Source of the DNA: Candidatus Poribacteria bacterium
Lineage (GTDB): Bacteria > Poribacteria > WGA-4E > WGA-3G
DNA length: 64,000 nt
Assembly (NCBI GenBank): GCA_028820845.1
Contig: JAPPII010000037.1
Location: 60,664-124,663, forward strand
Reading direction: 5' to 3'
Shown here: positions 31,939 through 41,946 of the stretch, piece after piece
Layout: every line of letters begins with the position of its first letter
How positions within the stretch are numbered: position 1 is the first letter of the stretch
Made by a program: the position numbers and the translations under genes
The notes under the pieces: model-generated
What the model was told of the DNA's origin: nothing
What the model saw: the letters and a program-made list of their open reading frames with translations, nothing else
The model's database searches: none

Positions 31939-34809
31939 ATGTCCAATTTTCATACGGAAAACATTGCATCCATATTGAATAAATTCAATGCCAACATGGA
32001 CCAGGGGTTGAGTACAGATGCTTTTCAAGCAGCGAAAGCACAGTACGGCAAGAACGAGCTGGATCCAGTGGAAACTGCCTTTTCGCTTAAGACGTTTTTA
32101 GGACCCCTCTTCACATGGCGCATTCTCATCTTGACGTTAGCAACACTCACTCTAATCGTCTGCTTTGCTAATGGGGCAAGCGGCATCAGTCTCCACACAA
32201 TAGGCCTCGTTGGCACTGTTTTGGCTATGCATATCGGATGGGCATATCTGACAGATCACCGCAGCCAGAATCGTGATAACAATAGACATCAACTGATGGT
32301 ACACAGTATCAAAGTTATCCGACAAGGGAAAATTGATCACTGTCCACCGGAAGACATCGTGCCGGGTGATCTACTTCCTTTTAGTCCTGGTGACTATGTT
32401 CCAGCTGATGCGAGAATTATTGAATCTGAAGGTCTAATGATTGACGAATCAGCACTCTTTGGGACTGAGGAACCTATTGCGAAGACAAGCACAGATATTT
32501 CAGAGACAAATGTGCCACCACAACGACAAAAAAACATGGCATTTGCCGGGACGTATGTCACAGCCGGACACGGCTTTGCGATTGTCGTGCAGACCGGGAA
32601 AGACTTAGAAATCCGGAGGCAACGTCGCGATGTCCATGCGCCTGGCATCGCGAACACATTAGCCGAGAACGAGACCCAAAGTCTGCATACTGTCATAAAA
32701 GTGGCTGGCGTGATAGTTGCGGGTGTAGCTGTGGGTATCGCATGGTGGTTTGAATATCAGAATCAGTCAACTGATTGGTATGCCCTGATATATCTTGGCG
32801 TACTTTTTGTTCTTGCATCTGCTCCACATGACGTTATTTCGTTGCTCCGACTCTCATTTTCGCAACACACCCAAAAATTGCTGGAAAAAGGTGTTATTCT
32901 GCGACACTCACGGACGCTTGAAAAATTGAGCCGTATTACTGCCTTCTGTGCAAATGAAAACGGTCTCTCGACGACACGCGCGCTGACGATCTCCAACCTT
33001 TTCGTGGATGAACAACTCATTGATAGCAATACGTGGCAATCGTGGTTAGATTCCTTGCAAAATTTCACACCGAAAGAGCGACAAGAGACAATTGCGTCAA
33101 TGCCGACGGGTGGAAAAATCCCACAAGGTGCTCCCCACTTGGTGTTCACAGCCGGTCTTGGCACTTCTAATGGACAGCAGTTAGATAATACCGAGATGTC
33201 GAATACGGAAGAAGACTGGTCAACAGAACAATCTGCTGGTGTATCCTCAGTACAAGCAGCTATCCAGAAAGCGATGGAACAACTCGGTTATCAACCAAAT
33301 GCCTTGAGTGCCCAACTTCCGTTGGTAGATTCATATCCAGCCACACGCAACTACGGATATCAAACGCAAGTGTTTGAGTCGGGTCCAGAAAACTATCTCA
33401 ACGTCATCTTCGGAGAGGGGCAAACGGTGCTTGATACCTGTGCTTATGTACTCATCGAAGGTGAAATTGTCCCGATGCAAGACGATCGTTACGAGAGGTA
33501 CTGTGAGGTTATTGACTATCTACTTACCACCAGAGCCGAGATTTATGGTGTTGCCTTTCACTCTTCCGATGTCATTTTGAAACCACAAGAGGTAGAAGAT
33601 AATGCGATCTTTTTAGGATTTATTGCCCTCTCCGTCAGCAGCGGTGAAGAAACAAAGGAGGTGCTGAAATCCAGCCTTGACACGGGACTCAAAGTAATCC
33701 TCATGGCTGAAAATAAGAAGCAGCAGACTATTGACTTCGCGAAGGATCTCGGGCTGATTCACAATCGAAAGTCTGTTGTATCAAGCGAAGAATTAGATGC
33801 CGTCCCACGTGAACAATTCGATGCCCAGGTCTCAAAATGGCTCGCTTACTCCGAACCGACATGGGAGCAACGTCGGAACATTGTTCTCAGTTTGAAACGT
33901 CAAGGACATTCTGTCGGGTTTTTGGGTGAAGACAGAAACGATTTGCGAGCAATGAACGTCTCAAATATCACCCTTGCAGATAGCAGTAAGGCACCCCACG
34001 TTGTACAAGCATTTGCCGACGGATTGATTGACAAAAAAGGTTTCCAAGCCGTAAGGGATGGATTGCTTTATGTACGCGAGGCATATCACAATATCGCAGG
34101 CTTTTTAAGGTGGAGTTTCTCGTGTACACTCTCCTTGCTGCTGACCCTTACTTTTGGAACAGTTTTACATTACCTCTATAAACTTCCTATGCCTTTGACG
34201 TTGACCCAGGTAATTTGGGTGCAATTTCTCTTAACCTTGCTGCCTTCATTAGGTGTCGGTACTGAAAAGATATTCGCCGATGAAAAACATCACCGTCCAA
34301 CACTATTTTCAGGCTCACGCTTCTTCTCTAAAACAACGCCGGTGGATATCATTTGTCGTTCTGTAACCACCAGTCTAATGACGATTATTCCTTTTTTCTT
34401 TCTTCTTTGGCAGTCTCCGGCTCTATCCGATCCGCTTGGGGTCTCTACCTTACTGAGAGATGTATTCTCGATTTCAAATTCAACAGATCCAAACGCCTCA
34501 GACATTTCGGTAGCCCGAACCGTAGCATGCACCACACTGATTTTTACACAATTGACGACCTGCTGGCAAACGTTGCGGTATCCATGGGAATCACTTTTTC
34601 ACAGGATGTTTGCGAACACACGGCTCCTCATTATGCTCCTCATCGTCATAGGGCTTCACCTGATTGCTGTCTACGTCGAACCTATCCGCGAATTTCTGGG
34701 GATGGCACATCTCAAATGGGAATGGCAATGGGCACTTCTGTTTAGTTTGACTTTGTTCTTCTTACCACTAAACTTAGCAATTAATGCAAATCCCGATGAC
34801 GATTATTAG
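31939..34809 (+). CDS. degenerate P-type ATPase (predicted inactive)
   Basis: A 956-residue protein with the full layout of a P2-type (Ca2+/Na+-like) ATPase: N-terminal helix domain, TM1-2, actuator domain, TM3-4, P and N domains and a TM5-10 block. Nearly every catalytic motif is changed. The phosphorylation loop DKTGTLT is NENGLST, with Asn339 in place of the essential Asp (FCANENGLSTTRALTI). TGES is GTEE, TM4 PEGLP is PHDVI, the MLTGD loop is LMAEN, the KGA loop is FGEGQ and GDGVND is GEDRND. The frame is intact and long, so a kept non-catalytic role (scaffold, regulator or ion sensor) is more likely than decay. It follows thrB by 132 bases. Confidence 0.85.
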   Translation: MSNFHTENIASILNKFNANMDQGLSTDAFQAAKAQYGKNELDPVETAFSLKTFLGPLFTWRILILTLATLTLIVCFANGASGISLHTIGLVGTVLAMHIGWAYLTDHRSQNRDNNRHQLMVHSIKVIRQGKIDHCPPEDIVPGDLLPFSPGDYVPADARIIESEGLMIDESALFGTEEPIAKTSTDISETNVPPQRQKNMAFAGTYVTAGHGFAIVVQTGKDLEIRRQRRDVHAPGIANTLAENETQSLHTVIKVAGVIVAGVAVGIAWWFEYQNQSTDWYALIYLGVLFVLASAPHDVISLLRLSFSQHTQKLLEKGVILRHSRTLEKLSRITAFCANENGLSTTRALTISNLFVDEQLIDSNTWQSWLDSLQNFTPKERQETIASMPTGGKIPQGAPHLVFTAGLGTSNGQQLDNTEMSNTEEDWSTEQSAGVSSVQAAIQKAMEQLGYQPNALSAQLPLVDSYPATRNYGYQTQVFESGPENYLNVIFGEGQTVLDTCAYVLIEGEIVPMQDDRYERYCEVIDYLLTTRAEIYGVAFHSSDVILKPQEVEDNAIFLGFIALSVSSGEETKEVLKSSLDTGLKVILMAENKKQQTIDFAKDLGLIHNRKSVVSSEELDAVPREQFDAQVSKWLAYSEPTWEQRRNIVLSLKRQGHSVGFLGEDRNDLRAMNVSNITLADSSKAPHVVQAFADGLIDKKGFQAVRDGLLYVREAYHNIAGFLRWSFSCTLSLLLTLTFGTVLHYLYKLPMPLTLTQVIWVQFLLTLLPSLGVGTEKIFADEKHHRPTLFSGSRFFSKTTPVDIICRSVTTSLMTIIPFFFLLWQSPALSDPLGVSTLLRDVFSISNSTDPNASDISVARTVACTTLIFTQLTTCWQTLRYPWESLFHRMFANTRLLIMLLIVIGLHLIAVYVEPIREFLGMAHLKWEWQWALLFSLTLFFLPLNLAINANPDDDY

Positions 34810-34841
34810 TGCTTGATACAATACATGTTAGCAGGCGGAAG

Positions 34842-36821
34842 TTAGACCCAAAATCCATAGGTAGGAATCCCCACAATAATCCCGAGGATCGTCCAAAGAC
34901 TACCGATTGTAAACTCTCCCAAGATTAATCCTAAAAAGAACGGGGCTATTTTTCGATGCCTCACCACACCACCATACTGAAGAATAAGCCATTTGACTAA
35001 CCAACTCATGAAAAGACAGCTCCATGTAACGTTCATGCCCCAACTCGTAGAGATAGCAAACCCAGCGGGGTGGAACGGCCACCAGACAAACCGCATCCTA
35101 AAAAACATTAGCACTGTCGTCAACAGAAAGCCGATTCCCATAAACCCACTTTCAGGTATAAGCGTTTCTTCGGGTGCCTGCATCCATCCTGAAAGACGGC
35201 GATACGGCTCTATGCCGAAAGCACTCAGAGAAGGCCAATAGGCGCGTACCTCCATGCCGAGTCGATAGCCACGGTCAATTAATGCCCAAAATCCTGCCAA
35301 TGACCCTAAAACAGTTGCCAGAGTTAAGGCAAAGATGATGCGACGCATGGTCATGTTTGTACGCTCCATGATTTTGAAACCTTCCAACTGGTGCGGCATT
35401 GGATGGCTCCGATACGCACGATTGATGAACCAAAACATGGAGAACATAATAAGGTTGCCTCTCCCTAACCGGCGTGTGCCAACAGTTCGAGTCAATATTT
35501 CGTCTGGTCCCGAATAGTGTAAATCATGGACGGGCGTGCCTAACTCGGCGCGCATCCGAGTTATAGCGATAGAAATCATATAGTATATTACGAAAAATGC
35601 AAACATCACCCACAACTCTGCGCCGCCATAGTAACAGAAGACCACAAGAAACACCATCACCAAAATAAGACCGACTGTCGCGGCTCGGTAAGACATGGGT
35701 TCAGATGTATCCCGCTCCGAGGCGGTCCCCTCTGTATTTCCCCGTTGGGTATTCAGTCCGAGAACGGCTCTTGCGACGTGTAAAAGATGTCGCCGACTTG
35801 CCCAAAGTGCTAAAACACACAGCGCGAGATAACCGCCGGATGCCTGCTCACTCATGTATGGAAAGCGCGGCAGACTACGAAGTCCGAGAGCGGCACCGAG
35901 GACGCGCATAAATCGCCAATACCAGAAGAAAAACCAACATGAAAACGAAAGATCCAAGGGAATAAAGAAACCGAGTCCGATAGCAAATGGATAGAGTGAA
36001 AATGGGATTCTACCCATAGCATTCCAAGGACTCTCTGTAAAAATTTGAAAACTCCGCACACGCGTCCGGAGTTCAGGCAAAATTGGATACAGAAAGTTAA
36101 TACCATTCCAGAGCGCGAGTGCCCCCGCAAGTCCAAAACCGAGCCACATCAATTTATTTTGAAAAAGGCTATTTTGTGGTGTTTCCGTCAACTGGAGTGG
36201 AAGCTGAATTATTGGATAACTGAGCTTTTCGTGTTCGATCCACTGTTTTCGGACAATTACGTTGATGCAAAGCATGCCAAAAATCAACACAGTAATAAAG
36301 GCTGTCCACCAGAGTACAGGGGTTGCCCATCCGAGTAATGTTCTCACCGTATAAAGGGGTAGTTCGCCTTCATAGTAGCCGTATAAAAGCGTTGTGTCAC
36401 TAACGGTGAGCCACTGCGGGAGAAACGGGACAAACAGCTGCTGCCATTCATTTTCTGGCGTTGCAAAGCGGAAGGCATGTCCGAGCATTGGCACTAAAAT
36501 TTCAAGCATATCGTGTCCAGCAATACCCGAAGCGATAGAAAGCATTAGGTAAACGACCACCAATTCGCTCTGTGCTAAGGTCAAGCTTGGCAGGAAACGC
36601 CGTAACAATTGGTTCACACCGATTATCACGAAGAGACTAAAGATTACATTAAAAAAGAGGGAAATCGTCACAGGATGTCCTGAATACCGGATAACTTCCA
36701 TCTCAATAATCCAATAGCAGTTAATCGGTATTAGGATAACAGCAATAAGTATAGATTTGAGTGTGACACCGTGGGCAGGAACTTGGGATGCTACTAACGA
36801 ACGGGAAGTTTCAACTTCCAT
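34842..36821 (-). CDS. DUF6785/DUF6784 family membrane protein
   Basis: A 659-residue polytopic membrane protein with about 14 hydrophobic segments and long loops. It resembles the DUF6785-DUF6784 proteins that are frequent in Poribacteria and Planctomycetes and look like oligopeptide-type transporters. Typical parts are LRRFLPSLTLAQSELVVVYL near residue 72, WIEHEKLSYPIIQLPLQL near 215 and RRIIFALTLATVLGSLAGF near 490. The substrate is unknown. It converges with the P-type ATPase-like gene, 32 bases apart. No clear ribosome binding site is seen in front of its ATG. Confidence 0.75.
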   Translation of the reverse strand: MEVETSRSLVASQVPAHGVTLKSILIAVILIPINCYWIIEMEVIRYSGHPVTISLFFNVIFSLFVIIGVNQLLRRFLPSLTLAQSELVVVYLMLSIASGIAGHDMLEILVPMLGHAFRFATPENEWQQLFVPFLPQWLTVSDTTLLYGYYEGELPLYTVRTLLGWATPVLWWTAFITVLIFGMLCINVIVRKQWIEHEKLSYPIIQLPLQLTETPQNSLFQNKLMWLGFGLAGALALWNGINFLYPILPELRTRVRSFQIFTESPWNAMGRIPFSLYPFAIGLGFFIPLDLSFSCWFFFWYWRFMRVLGAALGLRSLPRFPYMSEQASGGYLALCVLALWASRRHLLHVARAVLGLNTQRGNTEGTASERDTSEPMSYRAATVGLILVMVFLVVFCYYGGAELWVMFAFFVIYYMISIAITRMRAELGTPVHDLHYSGPDEILTRTVGTRRLGRGNLIMFSMFWFINRAYRSHPMPHQLEGFKIMERTNMTMRRIIFALTLATVLGSLAGFWALIDRGYRLGMEVRAYWPSLSAFGIEPYRRLSGWMQAPEETLIPESGFMGIGFLLTTVLMFFRMRFVWWPFHPAGFAISTSWGMNVTWSCLFMSWLVKWLILQYGGVVRHRKIAPFFLGLILGEFTIGSLWTILGIIVGIPTYGFWV

Positions 36822-37067
36822 ATAGAATACGGCTCCAGTGAATGCGAAATGATTTTGACCCGTTCAATGGGTGGTGGTAGGCGTGGTTTGTTTAAGGGTA
36901 CGTTCTACAGTGGTCTCTATGCACATTTTAGACAAATTTATCACACGCGCCACAACCTGTCAACCCTTTAAAGTTGTTAACCAGAACAATGTCGTGAAGT
37001 TATGAAAAAGTAGCAATCTGAAGGAGCTGCTGTGGAGCAAAATAGACTTTTTTTTATAATTTCCTCA

Positions 37068-37076
37068 TGTTATAAT
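37068..37076 (+). promoter_or_regulatory. extended -10 promoter of the isoprenyl synthase gene
   Basis: TGTTATAAT is a perfect extended -10 element with no recognisable -35. It lies about 70 bases before the ATG at 37145. The rest of the 323-base gap 36822-37144 shows nothing else I can name. Confidence 0.5.
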
Positions 37077-37144
37077 AGAATTTGTAAAACCGGCTTGCAA
37101 GGTGCCCTAATCTGCAACTTGTCCCAACAAATCAGGATCCGAAT

Positions 37145-37948
37145 ATGAATCCATTCCACGCCATCAAAAACCGAATCGAAAGATTTTTCTACAACGCTTA
37201 TCAAAAGCGTCTGGAATCTGAAGCGAATAAATGGAAGATTCCACGTCACATCGGGGTAATCCTTGATGGAAATCGCCGTTACGCCAAAGCGAGTGGACTT
37301 GATAATATCATCAAAGGACACCATGAAGGTGCGAATAAGTTGGAAGAGGTGCTTCATTGGTGTGACGAATTAGGCGTTGAGATCTTCTCAATCTGGATTT
37401 TCTCGCTTGACAACTTTAAACGCGCATCGCACGAAGTCGAAGGCATTCTCGGACTGATTGAAGGAAAAATGCGCGAACTCGTCACAATCGAAGGACTCCA
37501 TGCGAATCAGATCAAAGTCCGGGCAATGGGACAAATAGAGTTACTTCCACCGAGTCTTCAAGAAGCGATTCGTCACGCAGAGGAAGCAACTCAAAATTAC
37601 GACAAGTTCATCCTAAATGTCGCTGTCGCTTATGGTGGCCGCGAAGAAATTATAGAGGCTTTTCGAGGACATCTGAAAGCCGAAAGTGAAAGCGGAAAAA
37701 CAGTTCGCCAAATTGCGGACGAACTCACTGTGGACAAGATAACGCCCTATTTATACACCTCAAACCTCCCCGACCCCGAATTAATCATTCGCACCAGTGG
37801 AGAGGTACGACTATCGGGATTTTTGCTTTGGCAAAGCGTTTATTCAGAATTTTATTTTTGCGACACGTACTGGCCCTCGTTTCGGAAGATCGACTTCCTA
37901 CGCGCCTTGCGCGCCTATAGTCAACGCAAGCGCAGATTCGGGAAATAG
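37145..37948 (+). CDS. uppS: cis-isoprenyl diphosphate synthase (UppS family)
   Basis: A 267-residue isoprenyl transferase. The catalytic start is HIGVILDGNRRYAK (Asp of the DGN motif) near residue 35, FSIWIFSLDNFKR is near 85 and the C-terminal signature LIIRTSGEVRLSGFLLWQS is near 215, followed by YFCDTYWP. The enzyme adds isopentenyl units in cis to make the lipid carrier for cell wall and glycan synthesis. DGNRRY in place of the usual DGNGRW, and GGREEI, fit the subgroup also found in archaea and actinobacteria, so the product length is uncertain. It is followed at 11 bases by the protease gene. Confidence 0.9.
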   Translation: MNPFHAIKNRIERFFYNAYQKRLESEANKWKIPRHIGVILDGNRRYAKASGLDNIIKGHHEGANKLEEVLHWCDELGVEIFSIWIFSLDNFKRASHEVEGILGLIEGKMRELVTIEGLHANQIKVRAMGQIELLPPSLQEAIRHAEEATQNYDKFILNVAVAYGGREEIIEAFRGHLKAESESGKTVRQIADELTVDKITPYLYTSNLPDPELIIRTSGEVRLSGFLLWQSVYSEFYFCDTYWPSFRKIDFLRALRAYSQRKRRFGK

Positions 37949-37958
37949 GGAGGACAAC

Positions 37959-39104
37959 ATGAGAGACATTATGCAAAACCGAAGAAAAAAAATAAGCTAC
38001 TTTATCGGCTTAATACTGTTACTATGCTGCGAAACCATCGCGATAAATGCCCAGACCCGCGAGGAAATCGCACAAAACGCTTTGCGTTCCACAGTCGTTT
38101 TGAACATGGAATCCAAGGGGAGCAATAACTCCCAAGGCAGCGGATTCTTGATTACAGATAACTTGGTTGTAACGAACTATCATGTGATTGAAAATGCAAC
38201 GAAAGGCATCACCAAACTTGCAGGCACTGAACGAGCATACGATGTTGATGGCTACGTTGCAATTGACAAGGATCGCGACCTCGCTATACTCATGGTATCA
38301 AACTTATTCGCACCACCCTTGCCACTTGGCGATAGCGATACTATTCAAATCGGTGAAATTGTCTATACGGTAGGGAATCCGCGCGGATTAGAAGGGACTT
38401 TCTCTGATGGTATCATCAGTAATATCCAACCTGATGGAAATTCAGGCATACGCGGTAAAGTCATCCAGATCACCGCTCCCATTTCCGAAGGCAGCAGTGG
38501 CGGCGCGGTACTAAACAGTCAAGGAGAAGTTATCGGGGTCGCCGCGAGTACCCGAAAGGATGGGCAAAACCTCAATTTCGCTATCCCTGTCAACGCCCTT
38601 AAGGAATTATGGGCTCAAGCCGGCCCTGTAAGACCACTCACGGCAGAAGGCAGCACTACAACTGCCGGAAACAGTGTGCTCTCAAAGCTGCTAAATCTGA
38701 TTATCTTGAGCATCACGGTTTTCGGAGTCGTCTATTTCTTACCAATCGTGAAAGTTGATGGGTGGCAAACAGCAGCGGGGATCGCAGTCGGCATGGGGGT
38801 TCTAAAAGTCATAGGCATCGGAATTCTCACAAACCCAGCACTACCCCAAGGGATAGAACTCTTGATGACAGCACCGCCGCCTGACGATATTGTTCATGCC
38901 TTAGATTGTGTCAACTGTTTTCCAAAACTATTGTTCTATCTGGCGAAACCGCCCACTTACATTACGATCGCCGCTTTTCTACTCGCAATCGCTAACAAGG
39001 TAACCCCCAGATTTGAACTTAACGGGTTTTTTAATACATACTTGATAGCATTGGTAATTGTTGTCATTGAAAATGTTTTGCATGCTTTCATTCCGAGGCT
39101 TTAG
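37959..39104 (+). CDS. membrane-anchored trypsin-like serine protease
   Basis: A 381-residue protein with a signal sequence (ISYFIGLILLLCCETIAINA), a trypsin-like domain and a hydrophobic tail. The triad is His in VTNYHVIENA, Asp in KDRDLAIL and Ser in SEGSSGGAVLN. After residue about 250 come about four membrane segments (LSITVFGVVYFLPIV to FFNTYLIALVIVVIENV) that resemble the phage-holin-4-type family. There is no PDZ domain. The ATG at 37959 is preceded by GGGAGG; a longer frame reaching into uppS is not used. It is the intact paralogue of the damaged protease at 43564-43064. Confidence 0.88.
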   Translation: MRDIMQNRRKKISYFIGLILLLCCETIAINAQTREEIAQNALRSTVVLNMESKGSNNSQGSGFLITDNLVVTNYHVIENATKGITKLAGTERAYDVDGYVAIDKDRDLAILMVSNLFAPPLPLGDSDTIQIGEIVYTVGNPRGLEGTFSDGIISNIQPDGNSGIRGKVIQITAPISEGSSGGAVLNSQGEVIGVAASTRKDGQNLNFAIPVNALKELWAQAGPVRPLTAEGSTTTAGNSVLSKLLNLIILSITVFGVVYFLPIVKVDGWQTAAGIAVGMGVLKVIGIGILTNPALPQGIELLMTAPPPDDIVHALDCVNCFPKLLFYLAKPPTYITIAAFLLAIANKVTPRFELNGFFNTYLIALVIVVIENVLHAFIPRL

Positions 39105-39128
39105 CACACAGATAAGGAGACAGCACTG

Positions 39129-39896
39129 ATGAGATTTGGGGTCTGTACAGGTTTAGAGAATGTTAATCGACTTGCAGAAGTTGGGTATGACTATATCGAA
39201 TTAGGTGTTCAAACGGCGTTAATACCTGAAGCGAATGAAGCCGAATTTCAAAAGATTCGTGAGCAGGCAGCGAACGCACCCTTGAAGCCAGAATCGTACG
39301 CAGGATTCATCCCAGGGAATCTGCGGGTGGTAGGCGATACGGTGGATTTTCCCCGTCTGTCCCGCTATGTGGAAACCGCCTGTCGTAGAGCCAATGAGAT
39401 TGGAGGCGAGATTATCGTCTACGGAAGTAGCGGTTCCCGGAATATAGCGGAAGGCTATTCACGCGAACGGGGGTTAGCGCAAATCGCTGAATTCCTCGAT
39501 ATGGCGGCAGACCACGCCGAAGCGCACAACATGATTATTGTCATCGAGCCAATTTGCCAGCGCGAGGGTAATATCCTCAAAACAGTCGCAGACGGACTCG
39601 CTATGGCAAAACGGGTCAATCGCAAAGGTATCAGAGCACTGGCGGATCTCTATCACATCTGGCAGGAAGAAGAACCGATGCAAAACATCGTTGATGCTGC
39701 CGAATGGCTTGCGCATGTCCATATTGCAGAACCTGTCAAACGTTCTTACCCGGGAAATGACGATTTTGACTTTACGGACTTCTTCGCGGCACTACGAGAA
39801 GCCGGATATGATGGTCGCGTCTCGTGTGAGTGTAAGTTTGACAACTTTGACGAAGATATTGAGGTAGCTTTGAAAACCATGAAGGCTTATATCTAA
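39129..39896 (+). CDS. sugar phosphate isomerase/epimerase (TIM barrel)
   Basis: A 255-residue xylose-isomerase-like TIM barrel. Visible barrel strands with metal-site residues are FGVCTGLEN, YIELGVQ, IIVIEPICQRE (Glu near residue 139), ALADLYHIWQEE (Asp/His near 175), LAHVHIAEP (His near 200) and VSCECKFD (Glu near 238). It probably isomerises or epimerises a keto sugar or inositol product; the substrate is unknown. AAGGAGACAGCACTG precedes the ATG. It lies 24 bases after the protease gene in the run uppS - protease - isomerase - rsgA. Confidence 0.85.
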   Translation: MRFGVCTGLENVNRLAEVGYDYIELGVQTALIPEANEAEFQKIREQAANAPLKPESYAGFIPGNLRVVGDTVDFPRLSRYVETACRRANEIGGEIIVYGSSGSRNIAEGYSRERGLAQIAEFLDMAADHAEAHNMIIVIEPICQREGNILKTVADGLAMAKRVNRKGIRALADLYHIWQEEEPMQNIVDAAEWLAHVHIAEPVKRSYPGNDDFDFTDFFAALREAGYDGRVSCECKFDNFDEDIEVALKTMKAYI

Positions 39897-39940
39897 AAGA
39901 TTTCTAATTGTAGTATCAACCTCTTCCACGCTTTTAGGGG

Positions 39941-40897
39941 GTGGAATTTATCCTTACACACGAACAAGGCAGAGTTATCCGAGCACGAACAGGATTTTAT
40001 GATGTCCAACATGGGGATCTTATCCTGCGATGCACACTCCGCGGCACCCTCAAACGGAAACGTCGTTCCGAAACTGGACGTAGATTATACGCCGACCCGG
40101 TTGCTGTCGGTGACAGGGTTGTTTTCACGCAACTTGATGAAGAGGAAGGCGTGGTAGAGGATATTCTGCCTCGCGAGACGAAATTCTCGCGGCAATACGC
40201 AGGCAAACACGGGGACATCGAACAGGTTATCGTTGCCAATGCCCACCAAATCGTGGCTGTTGTTTCAACCCTAATGCCACCGCTTAATTTCAGGACCCTC
40301 GACAGATTCCTAATTTTAGCGGAGGCAGGCGACATGGAAGCGGTTATATGTCTGAACAAGATGGATTTAGTGGATGCAACGCAACGAGAAGAATTCTCCG
40401 ATGCTTTTACCAATTACGAGAAATTGGGATACCGGGTACTCTATACCAGCATCAATGACCTTGAGAGTCTCAAACCGCTTCGGCATGTGCTACAGGATAA
40501 ATTTAGTGTGATCGTCGGGGCATCTGGTGTCGGGAAGTCGAGCCTCTTGAACACATTACAACCCAACTTAGGGCTACGCGTCGGTGAAGTCGGGGTTAAA
40601 ACACAGAAGGGTCGGCATACAACAACGCTTGTGGAACTTTTTTCTTTTGACTTCGGCGGCGAAGTTGCGGATACACCCGGTATCCGAGAGGTCGGATTGT
40701 GGGGTGTTGACACTGAAAATTTAGAATACTATTTCCCGGAGATGGAACCTTATCTCGGTAATTGCAAATATAACGATTGTGCTCACGTCGCGGAACCCGA
40801 TTGTGCCGTCCAAGATGCAGTTGAAATTGGCGAGATACACGCTGAACGGTATCGGAGCTACGTTGTGTTGCGCACAGGAGATATGACAGAGATCTAA
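39941..40897 (+). CDS. rsgA: ribosome small-subunit-dependent GTPase A
   Basis: A 318-residue circularly permuted GTPase that matures the 30S subunit. It has an N-terminal OB domain (GRVIRARTGFYDVQ), then the permuted G motifs in the order G4 (NKMDLVD), G1 (GASGVGKSSLLN), switch region (QKGRHTTT) and G3 (DTPGIREVG). The C-terminal zinc site is CKYNDCAHVAEPDC with a downstream His. The GTG start has AGGGG too close for a normal ribosome binding site, so the true start is uncertain by a few codons. The 3' end overlaps the convergent nucleotidyltransferase gene by four bases. Confidence 0.93.
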   Translation: MEFILTHEQGRVIRARTGFYDVQHGDLILRCTLRGTLKRKRRSETGRRLYADPVAVGDRVVFTQLDEEEGVVEDILPRETKFSRQYAGKHGDIEQVIVANAHQIVAVVSTLMPPLNFRTLDRFLILAEAGDMEAVICLNKMDLVDATQREEFSDAFTNYEKLGYRVLYTSINDLESLKPLRHVLQDKFSVIVGASGVGKSSLLNTLQPNLGLRVGEVGVKTQKGRHTTTLVELFSFDFGGEVADTPGIREVGLWGVDTENLEYYFPEMEPYLGNCKYNDCAHVAEPDCAVQDAVEIGEIHAERYRSYVVLRTGDMTEI

Positions 40898-41583
40898 AAC
40901 GACGAAAAATGTTCACGCGCATAAGCCAACCGTTCTGGCACACCGATATCAATCCAATCTGCATCTGTCTGTAATGCATAAAGATTAGAAACAGACGGAA
41001 AAACGTCCCGCTCCAGCGAAAAGACCTCTTGTCCCTTCGGAAAGGTGTTAGCAATACTTTGATTGAAGAGATATATTGCCCCGTTGACATATCCGGGGCG
41101 ATAGGTAGGTTGTTTCTCGCGGAAGGCTGTAATTTTCCCATTACTGTCTGTTACGATCTCGCCGTACGGACGAATATCGGGAACGTGTACACTCAGCAGC
41201 ACACCAGTCACTTCTTCACAAAACCGAGCTAACATCTCTCGGAGTGAAAAGTTTGCGAGTAGAATATCGCCGTTCAGCACAAAAAAAGGCGATGTATTAA
41301 CCTGCTTCATGGCGTTTTGAACTGCGCCGCCAGTGCCGAGTCGCCTCTCCTCTTTGGCATAGTGGATACGCATACCAGCATAAGTTTCACCGACGCGTTC
41401 ATAAAGCACATCGTGCAGATGTCCGGATGCAAGGACGACCTCGGTAACACCGGCTTCCTTCAACAACTGGATTTGCCACTCCAAAACTGTTTTTCCATTG
41501 ATTTTTAATAAGATTTTCGGGAGTGTTTTTACGGTCTCACCGAGCCGCGTCGCGAGACCCCCGCATAGAATGATAGCTTGCAC
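40894..41583 (-). CDS. sugar nucleotidyltransferase
   Basis: A 229-residue NTP transferase of the mannose-1-phosphate guanylyltransferase/HddC kind. The nucleotide loop is AIILCGGLATRLGETVKTLPK (short for GGxGTRL), the metal Asp is in FVLNGDILL near residue 102 and the sugar site is GAIYLF near 173; the end DADWIDIGVPERL supplies the second metal Asp. It activates a sugar phosphate to an NDP-sugar, possibly for glycan or heptose synthesis. The length is typical of the short subgroup without a left-handed helix domain. It converges with rsgA. Confidence 0.87.
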   Translation of the reverse strand: MQAIILCGGLATRLGETVKTLPKILLKINGKTVLEWQIQLLKEAGVTEVVLASGHLHDVLYERVGETYAGMRIHYAKEERRLGTGGAVQNAMKQVNTSPFFVLNGDILLANFSLREMLARFCEEVTGVLLSVHVPDIRPYGEIVTDSNGKITAFREKQPTYRPGYVNGAIYLFNQSIANTFPKGQEVFSLERDVFPSVSNLYALQTDADWIDIGVPERLAYAREHFSSF

Positions 41584-41946
41584 TTTTACATGTCCTCAAT
41601 TAGAGAATACATCCTGATAAAATTATACACAGCACCAATTCACAATTATGGATAGATATTTGGTTTTATGTAGGATACCGATTTTTGATTTTCCATCTAT
41701 CAATTGTCTTCGTAGCCTTTTTGATATACTTGATTCTATACTTCTTTAAGCACTCATTCAGTTCAGTTTTCAGTTTGAATGAATCAGAAACAATTATAGG
41801 TTCATCATTATTTCTACTAAACCTAACATGTTTTATATTTTAACTTTATATCTTAGCACAACATTTTCTAATAGTGGGCACAAGGAAGCTGCTTGCCAGA
41901 GCCGGGAAACTAACTGCAACAGCGGACATTCTATTATTTTTGATTC
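41584..41946. other. gene-free AT-rich stretch
   Basis: These 363 bases hold no frame with coding character, no clear promoter pair, no strong hairpin and no copy of the repeats seen elsewhere in the window. The nucleotidyltransferase promoter should lie at its left end. Confidence 0.5.
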
